The notes: generated by a model not told the origin, from the sequence alone. DNA of 52,966 bases from an uncultured Clostridia bacterium (GCA_934754335.1 CAKVHY010000007.1:1-52966), one strand, 5' to 3'; shown: positions 33,747-42,957, numbered from the stretch's first letter. Numbers and translations are program-made.

Positions 33747-34253
33747 AAATGAATTTATAAGCCTATATTCATTAATTCTTTTTAAGTTACCATTTTTTGT
33801 TTGATATGTATTAACCATGAATAACCATTTATCTCCCGCATAATTTTCTTGAAAATAATCTAAATTGAAGCCATTTCTAGATAATGCTTTTGTAAACGAT
33901 TCTATCGCTAAGTTTTTGTGCCTAAACATGGTTCTAAGATTCAACCCCATAACCTTCGCAATTTCTTCACAAGAAACTTTATCTATATAAAACAAAACTA
34001 ATATTTTTCTATACTTTTCATTAATCTCAGTGAGAGCCTTTTCAATTATTACTTTTAGATTTATAAAACGTCTTTTTTTATCTATTAGTTCCATAACTTT
34101 GTTAAATCTTTTCTCAATATCAAAATTTAATCCACAATCAAAGTATGATGTATAAACGCATTTATCTAAAACAAATTTATCTATAGCCTTCACAGATTGC
34201 TCCAAATAACTGTAATAAGATAAAATAATCTTACTCCAATCTTCTAATTTCAT
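33741..34253 (-). CDS. Sigma-70 region-4-like regulator, possible late phage activator
   Basis: A 170-residue protein whose residues about 95-135 form a sigma region-4-type HTH: ALTEINEKYRKILVLFYIDK, then VSCEEIAKVMGLNLRTMFRHKNLAIESF. Regions 1-3 are absent. The N-terminal 90 residues are helical and unrecognised. Similar region-4-only proteins (ArpU-like) activate late genes in Gram-positive phages and lie upstream of the terminase, as here. The start at 34253 is set by AAAGGAG seven bases upstream. Its promoter carries a GAAC-N4-GTTC palindrome across the start site. Confidence 0.75.
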   Translation of the reverse strand: MKLEDWSKIILSYYSYLEQSVKAIDKFVLDKCVYTSYFDCGLNFDIEKRFNKVMELIDKKRRFINLKVIIEKALTEINEKYRKILVLFYIDKVSCEEIAKVMGLNLRTMFRHKNLAIESFTKALSRNGFNLDYFQENYAGDKWLFMVNTYQTKNGNLKRINEYRLINSFL

Positions 34254-34327
34254 AACCAAACTCCTTTTAATTAATTTTTGAACATTAATTTTATTTCAAA
34301 TTTTCTAGAACTTTTTTCAACATTCTA

Positions 34328-34370
34328 GAACATTTGTTCCATTATAATATGCTAGGACTACAAAAATCAA
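34328..34370 (-). promoter_or_regulatory. Promoter with LexA/DinR-type box at the start site of the sigma-like gene
   Basis: Reverse strand: -35 TTGATT (34365-34370), an 18-base spacer, -10 TATAAT (34341-34346), then GAACAAATGTTC (34328-34339) covering the expected +1 near 34334. The 12-bp palindrome fits the Gram-positive SOS core GAAC-RNRY-GTTY, though its outer bases differ from the Bacillus consensus. TTCTAGAAC occurs at 34323-34331 and again exactly 20 bp away at 34303-34311. Confidence 0.6.
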
Positions 34371-34476
34371 TAGTGAATGCCAACAAAATTTACCAATTTT
34401 TTCCAGCATCAAATTTGGTGCATCGCCTAATTTTTCAAGGTTTAAAACTATTTTTCAAGAAACCATTTAAATTTGT

Positions 34477-34505
34477 TTGTTATTAAATAAAGAATGTTAT
34501 ATTAT
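34477..34505 (+). promoter_or_regulatory. Probable promoter of the 810-residue surface protein gene
   Basis: TTGTTA (34477-34482), a 17-base spacer, then TATTAT (34500-34505). The region is very AT-rich, so alternatives exist. The leader would be about 28 bases. Confidence 0.4.
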
Positions 34506-34539
34506 ATAATATAAATAAAAATGTGCAGGTTTAAAACGA

Positions 34540-36972
34540 ATGAAAAATAGAAAAATTTATTTATGTTTAATAACAATTTGTATATCATTTATGGCTTTAT
34601 TTGGCGGTTTCGATCAGATAAATGTTTTTGCGGACGAGCAAAATGATAATTCGATTATAAGCGAACTTTATATTGAAGATAGCGAGTTTTCAAAGGATTT
34701 AACTAATATATCTTATTTTGACGTTAATAGTGCTTTCATTGTTTACACCACAGATAACTCAAATCTTCAAATTTTAAATAGAAGAAATAAAAACGAAAAG
34801 ATTTTAGAACATTTTAATAATATTGATTATGTAAAACTTTCTAATAAGTTTTTGTTTGTTTGCGACCAAAAATCTGAAGGCCGAGTTTTAAATATTTATT
34901 CTTTACAAAACTTTGAAAATGTTAAGATAACGGACGAAACTAACAACAATTTTAATATAAACTTGTTTGATAAAATTTCTATCGTTGAAACCTCAAATGA
35001 TAATTCATCTCAGATTTTTATTGCCACATTAAATAGTACTTTTCTAAAATATTACTACCTTATAAAAGGCGAAAATCGCCTTCAAATTAAGAGTTCTGGG
35101 ATTATAACTATTAAAGATATAAACGACACAGTTAGTAGCACCAGCCCTATCACAAAGTTCTCAAATATCGCAAACTCAAACGAAAATAAAATCTATGCAG
35201 TTGCTGGTGACGAAACAAATCAGAATAAATTATTCACCATCTCTATTTTGCCAACTATTGTTATTGAAAACCCTAGCAAATTCTATCCTTCAAACGCGTC
35301 TGTTTTGATTGTTGCACAGAAAAATCTAAAAGATTATGTGCTTGCTATATCCACTAGAAATGTTTGCCTTGTTAAAACAGATATTGGGTTATCTGAGAGC
35401 ATCGACCAAACAAATTGGAAGAAAGGCGACGAAACTTTAGAAGATAATAATGGCTTTAAATGTGGAAGAATTAACTCTCCTATTGATATTAAATTCTTCA
35501 ATGGAAAAATGTATGTTAGTGATAACGGAACAAAAAGTATTCAGTCATTTACTCTAAATATTAGCGACACAGGTGCTGAAATGATTGGTGAAAATGTATT
35601 AATTGCGTCTGTTTGCGGAAGTACTGGTAGGTTTAATAAAAACGCCACATTAAGCGTTAATTCAAATGATAAAATCTTGGTTGGTGACCCCCTAAATAAT
35701 AGAATTCAATTCATTTCAAACTCTTCATCAACAGTGTTAGAAAATTCCTATCCTTTGTCTGTTAATGCAAATCACCCTGTTCAGTTTACAGAAAATATTA
35801 TCTTCTATAGCGTAAAAATTTCTGCAACAACAAGCGCTGTTATAAAATACAACCTTGAAACTTCAGAAACACTAGCCATAACTCAATATTCTATAAGCGA
35901 CACTTTAACATCTATTCCAACTATCTTAGGAATGAAAAAGTTAAATGATTCATTGATTATTTTAACAACGAAAGGATTGCTTACTTGCAGTGCTTCTTCC
36001 CCTTCAGCAGTTGTATTGAATTTTAGTGCAACTTTAAACTTTAACGAAAGTTGTTTGATAAACACTTTATCAGCATCAAATAAGATAGTTCTTTACACTG
36101 AAAGTGGTTTATATATTCTTTCAAGTTCTGGCGAATTGGAAGCCAAAACAACTCAAATTACGTCTGCTCGAAGCATAACAGTTGATATGTTTGATAACAT
36201 TTATGCTCTTTCATCAAATACGATATACAAAATCAAATATGCAAATAATAGTTTTACAATTAATAGCAAAATAAAGCCTGAATTTAGCGGTTTTTACGAT
36301 ATTTCAATCAACCCAATGAGCGGGATTATTTATGCTTTTGATAATTCAATTTGTGCAATAAAATTATATACAGATGTTGATTTTAGTTATATTGAAAGAC
36401 CAACTAGCATTAAAACCGCAAACACTAAAACTTATGTATTTTCAAGACCTTCAGGCTTAAATTCTTCGAATGTTGAAGTTTTAGAAACATTGGAGATGGA
36501 TAGTTATAAAACCATCTATTCTAAGTATCCCATCACCTTTGCAAATAATAGTTTCTTTATAGTTTATCTAGAAAATGGCTATGGATTTATAAACTCTGCT
36601 GATGTGTTTTTCAATAACGAAGATGTTGTTAATTTAAAAGAGTCAAACGCTAAAATTAATGCATATGGAACAGAAAATGCTGTGAACGTTTATAGGTTTA
36701 ATAATATAGATGAAAACAATATAAAAACTACTCTTCCACATGAATATAGAATTTACGTTGATAAATTAGATAGTTCAAAAACATTAACTTATATCACCTA
36801 TTATGATGAAAATCAGATAGAACAAGTGGGCTATATTGAAACAAAATTTATTAAACTAAATGGGATAAATTCAAATCAATTAACCGCCTTGATAATTTCA
36901 TCTATTGCGTTAGTTTGCGGAATATTTTTGCTTATCTTCTATATAAAATTAAGGAATAGAAAAAAGGCTTGA
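34540..36972 (+). CDS. Large surface protein with propeller-like repeats
   Basis: An 810-residue protein with a signal-peptide-like N-terminus (about 5-31, ending near VFADEQ), a long beta-rich external part and a C-terminal helix (about 782-803) followed by basic residues. Short repeats such as PIDIKFFNGKMYVSDNGTKS and SITVDMFDNIYALSSNTIYK are typical of NHL/beta-propeller blades, suggesting one or two propellers over about 60-640. The last external part (about 640-780) resembles an SH3-like wall module. The ribosome binding site is weak. It is next to two other large surface proteins. The ligand is unknown. Confidence 0.7.
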   Translation: MKNRKIYLCLITICISFMALFGGFDQINVFADEQNDNSIISELYIEDSEFSKDLTNISYFDVNSAFIVYTTDNSNLQILNRRNKNEKILEHFNNIDYVKLSNKFLFVCDQKSEGRVLNIYSLQNFENVKITDETNNNFNINLFDKISIVETSNDNSSQIFIATLNSTFLKYYYLIKGENRLQIKSSGIITIKDINDTVSSTSPITKFSNIANSNENKIYAVAGDETNQNKLFTISILPTIVIENPSKFYPSNASVLIVAQKNLKDYVLAISTRNVCLVKTDIGLSESIDQTNWKKGDETLEDNNGFKCGRINSPIDIKFFNGKMYVSDNGTKSIQSFTLNISDTGAEMIGENVLIASVCGSTGRFNKNATLSVNSNDKILVGDPLNNRIQFISNSSSTVLENSYPLSVNANHPVQFTENIIFYSVKISATTSAVIKYNLETSETLAITQYSISDTLTSIPTILGMKKLNDSLIILTTKGLLTCSASSPSAVVLNFSATLNFNESCLINTLSASNKIVLYTESGLYILSSSGELEAKTTQITSARSITVDMFDNIYALSSNTIYKIKYANNSFTINSKIKPEFSGFYDISINPMSGIIYAFDNSICAIKLYTDVDFSYIERPTSIKTANTKTYVFSRPSGLNSSNVEVLETLEMDSYKTIYSKYPITFANNSFFIVYLENGYGFINSADVFFNNEDVVNLKESNAKINAYGTENAVNVYRFNNIDENNIKTTLPHEYRIYVDKLDSSKTLTYITYYDENQIEQVGYIETKFIKLNGINSNQLTALIISSIALVCGIFLLIFYIKLRNRKKA

Positions 36973-37018
36973 TAAAGCCTAAATTTAATAGTATAAAATT
37001 TTCAAAATCGAGAAAAAT

Positions 37019-37050
37019 AAATAAGCGATAGTTTAACCTAACGCTTATTT
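37019..37050 (+). terminator. Hairpin between the surface protein and TauE genes
   Basis: AAATAAGCG (37019-37027) pairs with CGCTTATTT (37042-37050) around a 14-base loop, followed by a short T-rich tract. It ends four bases before the ATG at 37055, so it may act as terminator for the upstream gene or control the next one. Confidence 0.5.
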
Positions 37051-37054
37051 TATT

Positions 37055-37480
37055 ATGGAAATTTTATATTATATTATTGCTGGAACAATTAGCGGAATAA
37101 TCGCCGGCATGGGCATGGGCGGTGGCACCTTCTTAATACCTGTGCTAACTATTATTTTTGAGTTTGCACAAAAAACTGCTCAAGGAATAAACCTGCTTGC
37201 TTTCTTACCTATGGCGATTGTTTGCTTAATTATTCACTTCAAAAACAAATTAGTAAATTTAAAAATTGGCATTCCAATTGTGATAACAGGCGCAATTTCG
37301 TCTTTTTTTGGTGCAATGCTTGCAAATACCTTAACAAACTCCAATTTGAAACTTTATTTCGGCATATTTTTAATAATAATTGGAGTTTATCAAGTTATTG
37401 TTTTTATTTATCAAAAGGTTAAATCAAAACTTAATAATGCTAAGAACTCCAGCACTCAGAATGATAAAGTCGAAAACTAA
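37055..37480 (+). CDS. Half-size TauE/SafE family membrane protein (A)
   Basis: A 141-residue protein with four hydrophobic helices. The opening IIAGTISGIIAGMGMGGGTFLIPVL is the TauE/SafE signature, seen in anion and sulfur-compound exporters. Full-length family members have two such halves (about 250 residues, eight helices), so this is one half. No ribosome binding site is visible, and a hairpin ends directly before the ATG. Its last 57 bases overlap the end of a second half-size TauE gene on the other strand. The two probably form one heteromeric transporter. Confidence 0.82.
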   Translation: MEILYYIIAGTISGIIAGMGMGGGTFLIPVLTIIFEFAQKTAQGINLLAFLPMAIVCLIIHFKNKLVNLKIGIPIVITGAISSFFGAMLANTLTNSNLKLYFGIFLIIIGVYQVIVFIYQKVKSKLNNAKNSSTQNDKVEN

Positions 37481-37864
37481 CTTTAATATTTCATTATTAA
37501 TTTTCTTTAAAATAATTGCTCCAATCACGCCCCCAACCACAAATCCAACTAAAACTGGCCATGAGAGTGCTAACTCTAGTTCTGAATGTAAAAAATAAAT
37601 TATTAGACTTGTAACACACATTGGCAAGATTATAAGAATAGTTGTGGCATGTGCCACCTTCTCTGGAAGTTTTAAAATGCTTGTCAAAACTGGCACGCAA
37701 ATCATTCCGCCACCTCCGCCAAAGAAACCGTTTATAAAGCCAATAAAAACTCCGCATATTAGTGCTAGCCAAATATTTTTAGGCTGGTTCTTTTCTTTTT
37801 CACTTGAAAAAGTGTAATTAAAATTGTTATAACCTATTGTTAATCGATAATCTGATATTTTCAT
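37424..37864 (-). CDS. Half-size TauE/SafE family membrane protein (B)
   Basis: A 146-residue protein with about 30 polar residues and then four hydrophobic helices. The signature is CGVFIGFINGFFGGGGGMIC, followed by VPVLTSILKLPEKVAHATTI. It is the complementary half to the convergent gene at 37055 and overlaps it by 57 bases at the 3' ends. It too lacks a visible ribosome binding site. The substrate (sulfite, sulfoacetate, taurine-derived anion or other) cannot be told from the sequence. Confidence 0.82.
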   Translation of the reverse strand: MKISDYRLTIGYNNFNYTFSSEKEKNQPKNIWLALICGVFIGFINGFFGGGGGMICVPVLTSILKLPEKVAHATTILIILPMCVTSLIIYFLHSELELALSWPVLVGFVVGGVIGAIILKKINNEILKLVFDFIILSAGVLSIIKF

Positions 37865-37997
37865 AATATTAGTATTTGCAATTATGAATAAAAAATAAAA
37901 AATTAAACAAAATAAAAATGGAAAAATTTTCCAGCACAGTTTTTATAAAAAAATCGTTATTTTCTTTATAAAAAAAGAAGAAATCTACTCATTTTAG

Positions 37998-38026
37998 TTG
38001 AATAATTGTTTGAATTAAGTTATAAT
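37998..38026 (+). promoter_or_regulatory. Sigma-A promoter of the 1065-residue surface protein gene
   Basis: -35 TTGAAT (37998-38003), a 17-base spacer, and a perfect -10 TATAAT (38021-38026). Transcription would start near 38033, leaving a leader of about 90 bases. Confidence 0.75.
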
Positions 38027-38124
38027 CAATTTGTATGTAAATTATATATAAATACTCTATTAGATATTTTATTATAACTTATTTGCATCTAGAAAATTAC
38101 TTATATTTTAAAAGGCGGATACTT

Positions 38125-41100
38125 ATGAAATCATGCAAAAAAAATAAATTTGGTTTAATAGTTATGGCTATGCTATTAGTTGTTGGCGTTCTATGTTCAT
38201 TAGTTTTTGCAAACGCTAACTTGGTTTTTGCTAAAGAAGTTTTTACAAATCCCATAACTAACAACACATTTAAGCAAACTAGCGATTCAGATTCTATTGC
38301 TTCTTTAAATGGTTGGTCTTATATTTCTTATGATGGCTACGATAGCAAACTTTATAAATCTGGCGCAGTTAAAAATTCTTCTATGAAGAAATTGGAAGAC
38401 GAAGGCGATAACGGCAAGGCTCTATGGGATAGATTCAAAATTGTTGAAGCACCAAGTGGTTATAGCGGAGATGATGAAGAAACTTATCTTATGATTAATT
38501 CTTTTGATGATCTTGGCAGACTTGGTTATAAATCCACTAAATTCTCATTAGACGCAAATTCTTATTATTCCATCACTGTCACCTATAAAACCACAAAAGC
38601 ATCTAACGATTATGGTGATAGCGATAGTTTTGCAAGCATTTATTTGAAAAATTTATCCAATTCAAAAATTGAAACTGAAAATAAATTTGAGAGAAAAACC
38701 ACAAATAATGCTTGGGACAATCTTACATTCTTCGTTGAAACTAGCCCATACACTAGCGAAAGTCTAGAACTTCAACTTTGGGTTGGTGGCGAAAGTGCAA
38801 CAGATTTATGCAAAGGCTCAGTATTCTTCAATGACGTTAAAGTTTCTCGTTACACTGAAAGTGCTTTCACCACAGCGTTTAACGATGCAGACGAAGATAA
38901 AAAATCTTTGATCTCATTAACAGATTATAACGAATTACCTTCAGTTGAAAATAACGGATTTGAAAATGGTTCTATAAACACAATCACTGGTTGGACTCAA
39001 TTAAATCCTCTAAAAGGCAACGATGCATTAAAACAAATATCATTCTCAAGTTTTGCTTATAAAGATATTGAAAATCCAAAATCAAACAATTCTAAGAGCA
39101 ATACTAAAGCATTATTTATGTATCAAGAAGATGCAAAGGAAATGGGCGTTCAAAGTTCAACTTTAACCCTAGACCCTAATAGATATTATTTACTTTCTGT
39201 TTGGGCAAAGAGTGATTGCAATATTGGCGATGGCGGAATTATCCAACTTGTTAAAATTGATAACAAAGGCAAAGCCGATTCAAGTATTGCAAATGCATTA
39301 AAAGTTTCAACTACTGTTTCCGATGATAACAACTATAGAAATGGCTGGACAAATTATTCAATTTATATTCACACAGCAAATTTCGAACAAACTAAAGTTG
39401 CAGTTCAATTAAAATTAAATAGCGAAGGTTATGTTTTCTTTGATGATGTTAATTTAAAACAAATCTCTGCCACTAATTATGCAACTGGTTCAAAAGGCTC
39501 AAATACAGTTTCTGTTGACCTTTTAAATAACCAAACTTCAGGCTTAATTACTAACTACACATTTGATGTTGCAAACTATGAAGGTAATGATTTAACATAT
39601 CCCCTAACCCCTTCAAATTGGACATTAAATGAGCATAACGACTATGAAAATTACTTTGCTGGTGTTGTAAATACTGGTGAAATTGATAAAGTTAAAGTTA
39701 ATCACCCAACCTTCCCTAGCGTTACAAATTACAACACTGTAAATTCAAATTACATCTTGGCTATGGGTTCTAAAAACGCTCAAACCAAGTTGGTTTACAC
39801 TTCAGAAGAATTTTCGCTATCAAAATCAACAAGTTATTTATTAAATTTCTATGTTAATTCAATTTATGCAAGCAATGGCACAAATGCTAAAGCAACTTTA
39901 AAAGTTTTAAATAACGATTTAGTTGTTTATGAATTTGATAATTTCAACACAAATTCAAATTGGGAAAACTACTCATTATATATCTCAACGGGAATGTTCT
40001 CTGGTTCATTTAAAGTTGAACTAAGTTTTGAGAACATTAAAGGTTATATTTTCTTTGATGCAATTGATTTAAACACCACATCTAATGTTTTAGAAGAAGA
40101 TGCATTAAACAATATTTATGCTATTGATCTAAGCAAGGACTTATTAAAGAATTTAGATAACTGGACAATTTCTGCAAACACAAACGATTATAAAGTTACA
40201 AAAAATGCTCAAGGATTAAACCTTGAAACATTAGATGATATTAAATTAACACTAACTTCAAATAACAAAATTACACTTGCTTCAAATAGTTTCTATAAAA
40301 TAACTGTTTTAGCAAAAACAACCATTGCAGATGGTGTTAAAGGCGGGGCAAGATTTGGAGTTTTGATCAACGACGAAGAAGATTCAATGGCTGAAATCGT
40401 TGAAGAAAATGGATTTAGTAAATATTATATCTATATTCAAACTGGCGAAAGCGAACTTAATATTAAACTAGTTATTGGTTTAGGAAGCAATGATAATGCC
40501 CTAACCGCTATCGCAGATTTCAAAGATCTTGAAATAACTCAAATTGATAATGAAGAAAATTACAATTCAGATTATACAAACTCAACAAACTCTTCAGATA
40601 ATGTAAAACAAATCACTTTAAAATCCGATAACAACAACGAAGATAATAAAAATAACGATGAAGACAATTCATCATCAAGCAGTAATAATTCAGTTAATGT
40701 TTGGATGGCAATTTCAAGTTCTATCACAGCAGTTGCCCTAATCATTGCATTAATTGGTTTTGCTGTAAGAAAAATTAAATGGAAAAGACCTGAATCTAGA
40801 AAAAAATCAACTTCATCTTATGATAGAAGAAAAACATTAGAGAAAGGTTTAAGTGCTAAAGAACAAATTGAATTAAGAAAGCAAATGATTGAAGATTTAA
40901 AATCTGACCTCCAAAAAGAAGAAGATTTATATAATCAAGCAAAAGCAACCACAGATAAACAAATCGACGATATTGCAAATGCTTTAAATGAAAATGTTCA
41001 AGAATATAAAGAACAGTTAAAAGAATTAGATAAGAAAGATGACGAAATAACTCAAGCCCACAACGCAAAAATTGCAGTTGATAAAAGAGCAACCACATCT

Positions 41101-41322
41101 ATCGAAGATAAGGAATTTAACAAACAAATTTCAGACATTGAAAAGCAAGAAAATATTATTAAATCCAAGATTGAAAAACTTGAAGCAGTTGCTGAAAAGA
41201 AGATTAACAAACTTCAATTTGAACTTGAGTACAAACAAGTTAGAGTTGATGAAATCAAGAATGAAATCAATGAATTAAATGAAGAAATTAAGGAGATTTC
41301 ATCAACTAATAATTATAAATAA
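38125..41322 (+). CDS. Very large surface protein: CBM-like repeats, one membrane helix, cytoplasmic coiled coil
   Basis: A 1065-residue protein. A signal peptide (about 1-37) is followed by four repeated beta-sandwich units. Each holds a 'Y-x-L/I-T/S-V-x-A/Y-K' strand, a 'W-x-x-Y/L-x-x-Y/F-I/V-x-T' strand and a closing 'GYVFFDDVNLK'-type strand, as in CBM4/9-like carbohydrate-binding modules. After a Ser/Asn-rich linker come a membrane helix (about 858-881) and a 184-residue cytoplasmic, highly charged coiled coil. The start at 38125 has AAAGGCGG upstream; an earlier in-frame TTG does not. No catalytic motif is visible. A cell-surface glycan binder linked to an internal scaffold is inferred. 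Confidence 0.75.
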   Translation: MKSCKKNKFGLIVMAMLLVVGVLCSLVFANANLVFAKEVFTNPITNNTFKQTSDSDSIASLNGWSYISYDGYDSKLYKSGAVKNSSMKKLEDEGDNGKALWDRFKIVEAPSGYSGDDEETYLMINSFDDLGRLGYKSTKFSLDANSYYSITVTYKTTKASNDYGDSDSFASIYLKNLSNSKIETENKFERKTTNNAWDNLTFFVETSPYTSESLELQLWVGGESATDLCKGSVFFNDVKVSRYTESAFTTAFNDADEDKKSLISLTDYNELPSVENNGFENGSINTITGWTQLNPLKGNDALKQISFSSFAYKDIENPKSNNSKSNTKALFMYQEDAKEMGVQSSTLTLDPNRYYLLSVWAKSDCNIGDGGIIQLVKIDNKGKADSSIANALKVSTTVSDDNNYRNGWTNYSIYIHTANFEQTKVAVQLKLNSEGYVFFDDVNLKQISATNYATGSKGSNTVSVDLLNNQTSGLITNYTFDVANYEGNDLTYPLTPSNWTLNEHNDYENYFAGVVNTGEIDKVKVNHPTFPSVTNYNTVNSNYILAMGSKNAQTKLVYTSEEFSLSKSTSYLLNFYVNSIYASNGTNAKATLKVLNNDLVVYEFDNFNTNSNWENYSLYISTGMFSGSFKVELSFENIKGYIFFDAIDLNTTSNVLEEDALNNIYAIDLSKDLLKNLDNWTISANTNDYKVTKNAQGLNLETLDDIKLTLTSNNKITLASNSFYKITVLAKTTIADGVKGGARFGVLINDEEDSMAEIVEENGFSKYYIYIQTGESELNIKLVIGLGSNDNALTAIADFKDLEITQIDNEENYNSDYTNSTNSSDNVKQITLKSDNNNEDNKNNDEDNSSSSSNNSVNVWMAISSSITAVALIIALIGFAVRKIKWKRPESRKKSTSSYDRRKTLEKGLSAKEQIELRKQMIEDLKSDLQKEEDLYNQAKATTDKQIDDIANALNENVQEYKEQLKELDKKDDEITQAHNAKIAVDKRATTSIEDKEFNKQISDIEKQENIIKSKIEKLEAVAEKKINKLQFELEYKQVRVDEIKNEINELNEEIKEISSTNNYK

Positions 41323-41328
41323 AAAAGA

Positions 41329-41362
41329 AAACATATTAGATTAATTTCTAATATGTTTTTTT
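41329..41362 (+). terminator. Bidirectional terminator between surface protein and ankyrin genes
   Basis: ACATATTAGA (41331-41340) pairs with TCTAATATGT (41347-41356) over a 6-base loop. T runs after the stem and A runs before it let it serve both convergent genes. Confidence 0.85.
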
Positions 41363-41370
41363 ATATTAAG

Positions 41371-42765
41371 TTATTCCCCACTTTGAGTATCTTTTCCGTC
41401 ATCTAAAGATTGATCTTTAAAATACTCATCACAAACTTCTATAAGTGCATCTTTAAATGGATCTAAATATAATTCAAGGTCATGTGCATTGCCCACTTTT
41501 GCAAGCAATGGCATAGCCACCTTCACATCTGATGTATACTGTTCGTCTGCAGATTTTATGCTTGCATTATTATTGTAGAAATAGTTACAAGCACATTGCT
41601 CAGCATCATTTAAGTCACACACTTCACCATTTCTAAATCTATACATATAGAATGGTGGATAAGTAAATTCAAAAGTTCCCTTACTATCATATGATGTTAA
41701 AATTGCATGGCTATCACTAAGCATATTATATTCTTTAGTTAAATCCTCAACTTTTTGCTTATATTCTCTATATGCCATTCCAGCAAAGTCATATGGCGGA
41801 TTATTTATATCACCACCATTCTCAGTTATCACCTGCCCTAAGTTTTCAAGCATTTCATGAGAACGGAATAATTTTTCAAAGTCCTCTGCCAATTCATATG
41901 CTTCCGCACCATGAATTTGTCTTAATAGTTCTGGTCTATCTTCTTTCTTTACTGTTTCAAATAACTCAACAAAGGAATCCATATCGTATCTTTTAGCAAT
42001 AGCAATAACTGCTGGAGTCACCGATTTTGTAAGTTCTGGCTTTGAAACCACGTATTTTATTACATCAGATTTTTTAACATTATGTACATTTGTAGGTTCG
42101 CCATTTTCGTCGGTTCTTGAGTAGAATTGTTGTCTACCATCTAAAACTTCCACTAGAAAATCATTAACAATTTCGTTTGAATGCTGTTCTTTTTGCTTTT
42201 GAGTTAAGTTGATTTTTGAATTATCTAGTGCATAAGCACCGTTTTCAACTAAAATATCAATTGTTTTCCTAAAATCATCAAAGTTTACAAGTATTGGTTT
42301 AACTTCTTTAGGTCTTGAATTATATGAAGAGTCATATCCATAGTCCGGTTCTTGTTCGTCAGCATCATATGGAGTTAACAATCTTCCTTCAGTTCCTAAC
42401 GCATAAGCAAGTGGAGAAGCATTACGTCCTAACCCAAATTCAGCCCTATAATTCACGTCTGCACCATTTTTAACTAACAATTCTACGGCTCTATGATTTA
42501 ACTTAGAACTTGCTAATTGTAACATTGAGTAACCTGATGAAGAAGTTAAATTTGCAAATTCTTTTGGAGTTAACATTTCAAATTTTGCCTGATGGTTTTC
42601 TGCTAAAATTCTTCTTGATTCATCAGAAATGCTTTTTAATTTTTCAAAATCTGCTTCTAATGATCTTAAAAATATTGTATCACTTACGTGCATGTAGTAA
42701 TCTTCAAAATATGTATTAGCCTTAGAGCCACTTATCTTATTTTTTATGTATTCAAATAAATTCAT
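41371..42765 (-). CDS. Ankyrin-repeat protein
   Basis: A 464-residue soluble protein with no signal peptide. Ankyrin-type repeats are clearest at about 74-112 (SGYSMLQLASSKLNHRAVEL then LVKNGADVNYRAE), with a further partial repeat at 165-185 (TIDILVENGAYALD). The remainder is helical and ends in an acidic tail. Ankyrin repeats mediate protein-protein contacts; the partner is unknown. GAGGTGG lies six bases before the ATG. The gene is monocistronic. Confidence 0.75.
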   Translation of the reverse strand: MNLFEYIKNKISGSKANTYFEDYYMHVSDTIFLRSLEADFEKLKSISDESRRILAENHQAKFEMLTPKEFANLTSSSGYSMLQLASSKLNHRAVELLVKNGADVNYRAEFGLGRNASPLAYALGTEGRLLTPYDADEQEPDYGYDSSYNSRPKEVKPILVNFDDFRKTIDILVENGAYALDNSKINLTQKQKEQHSNEIVNDFLVEVLDGRQQFYSRTDENGEPTNVHNVKKSDVIKYVVSKPELTKSVTPAVIAIAKRYDMDSFVELFETVKKEDRPELLRQIHGAEAYELAEDFEKLFRSHEMLENLGQVITENGGDINNPPYDFAGMAYREYKQKVEDLTKEYNMLSDSHAILTSYDSKGTFEFTYPPFYMYRFRNGEVCDLNDAEQCACNYFYNNNASIKSADEQYTSDVKVAMPLLAKVGNAHDLELYLDPFKDALIEVCDEYFKDQSLDDGKDTQSGE

Positions 42766-42922
42766 TTTACCACCTCACTTTTTAAATTATACCATAAATT
42801 CTTCATATTGTCAAATATTCAGCGATTTATGGCTTTATGAAGCGGTCCTTTAATGCTCGTCTTTACACAAAAAAACTTCAATAATAGCATGTTATTTTTA
42901 AAAATTAATGATTTTAATTAAC

Positions 42923-42952
42923 AAAAGAAGTGTGCTATCGCACACTCTTTTA
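42923..42952 (-). terminator. Terminator of the LysM-GH18 gene
   Basis: AGTGTGC (42929-42935) pairs with GCACACT (42940-42946) over a 4-base loop, flanked by A/T runs. On the reverse strand it lies just past the stop at 42958. The rest of 42766-42957 shows nothing else. Confidence 0.8.
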
Positions 42953-42957
42953 TATAA

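Larger units (their letters stand above)
21727..34370 (-). mobile_element. Compact phage-derived structural block (prophage remnant or domesticated particle)
   Basis: A single minus-strand run from terminase to holin-like genes, with tight spacing and several overlaps. Upstream of it lies a sigma-70 region-4-like regulator with a possible SOS operator. Packaging, portal, scaffold-like, capsid and connector genes and two holin-like genes are present. Tail tape measure, integrase, replication genes, an intact repressor and a recognisable endolysin are absent. No flanking att repeat was identified. The SH3 protein gene at 32985 lies inside the block on the opposite strand. Podovirus-like morphology is inferred from the gene set. 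Confidence 0.7.

Noticed and set aside
34406..34421. GCATCAAATTTGGTGC near-palindrome in the divergent region upstream of the 810-residue protein gene.
   Set aside because: Imperfect, single occurrence and not positioned against either promoter; kept out for lack of support.
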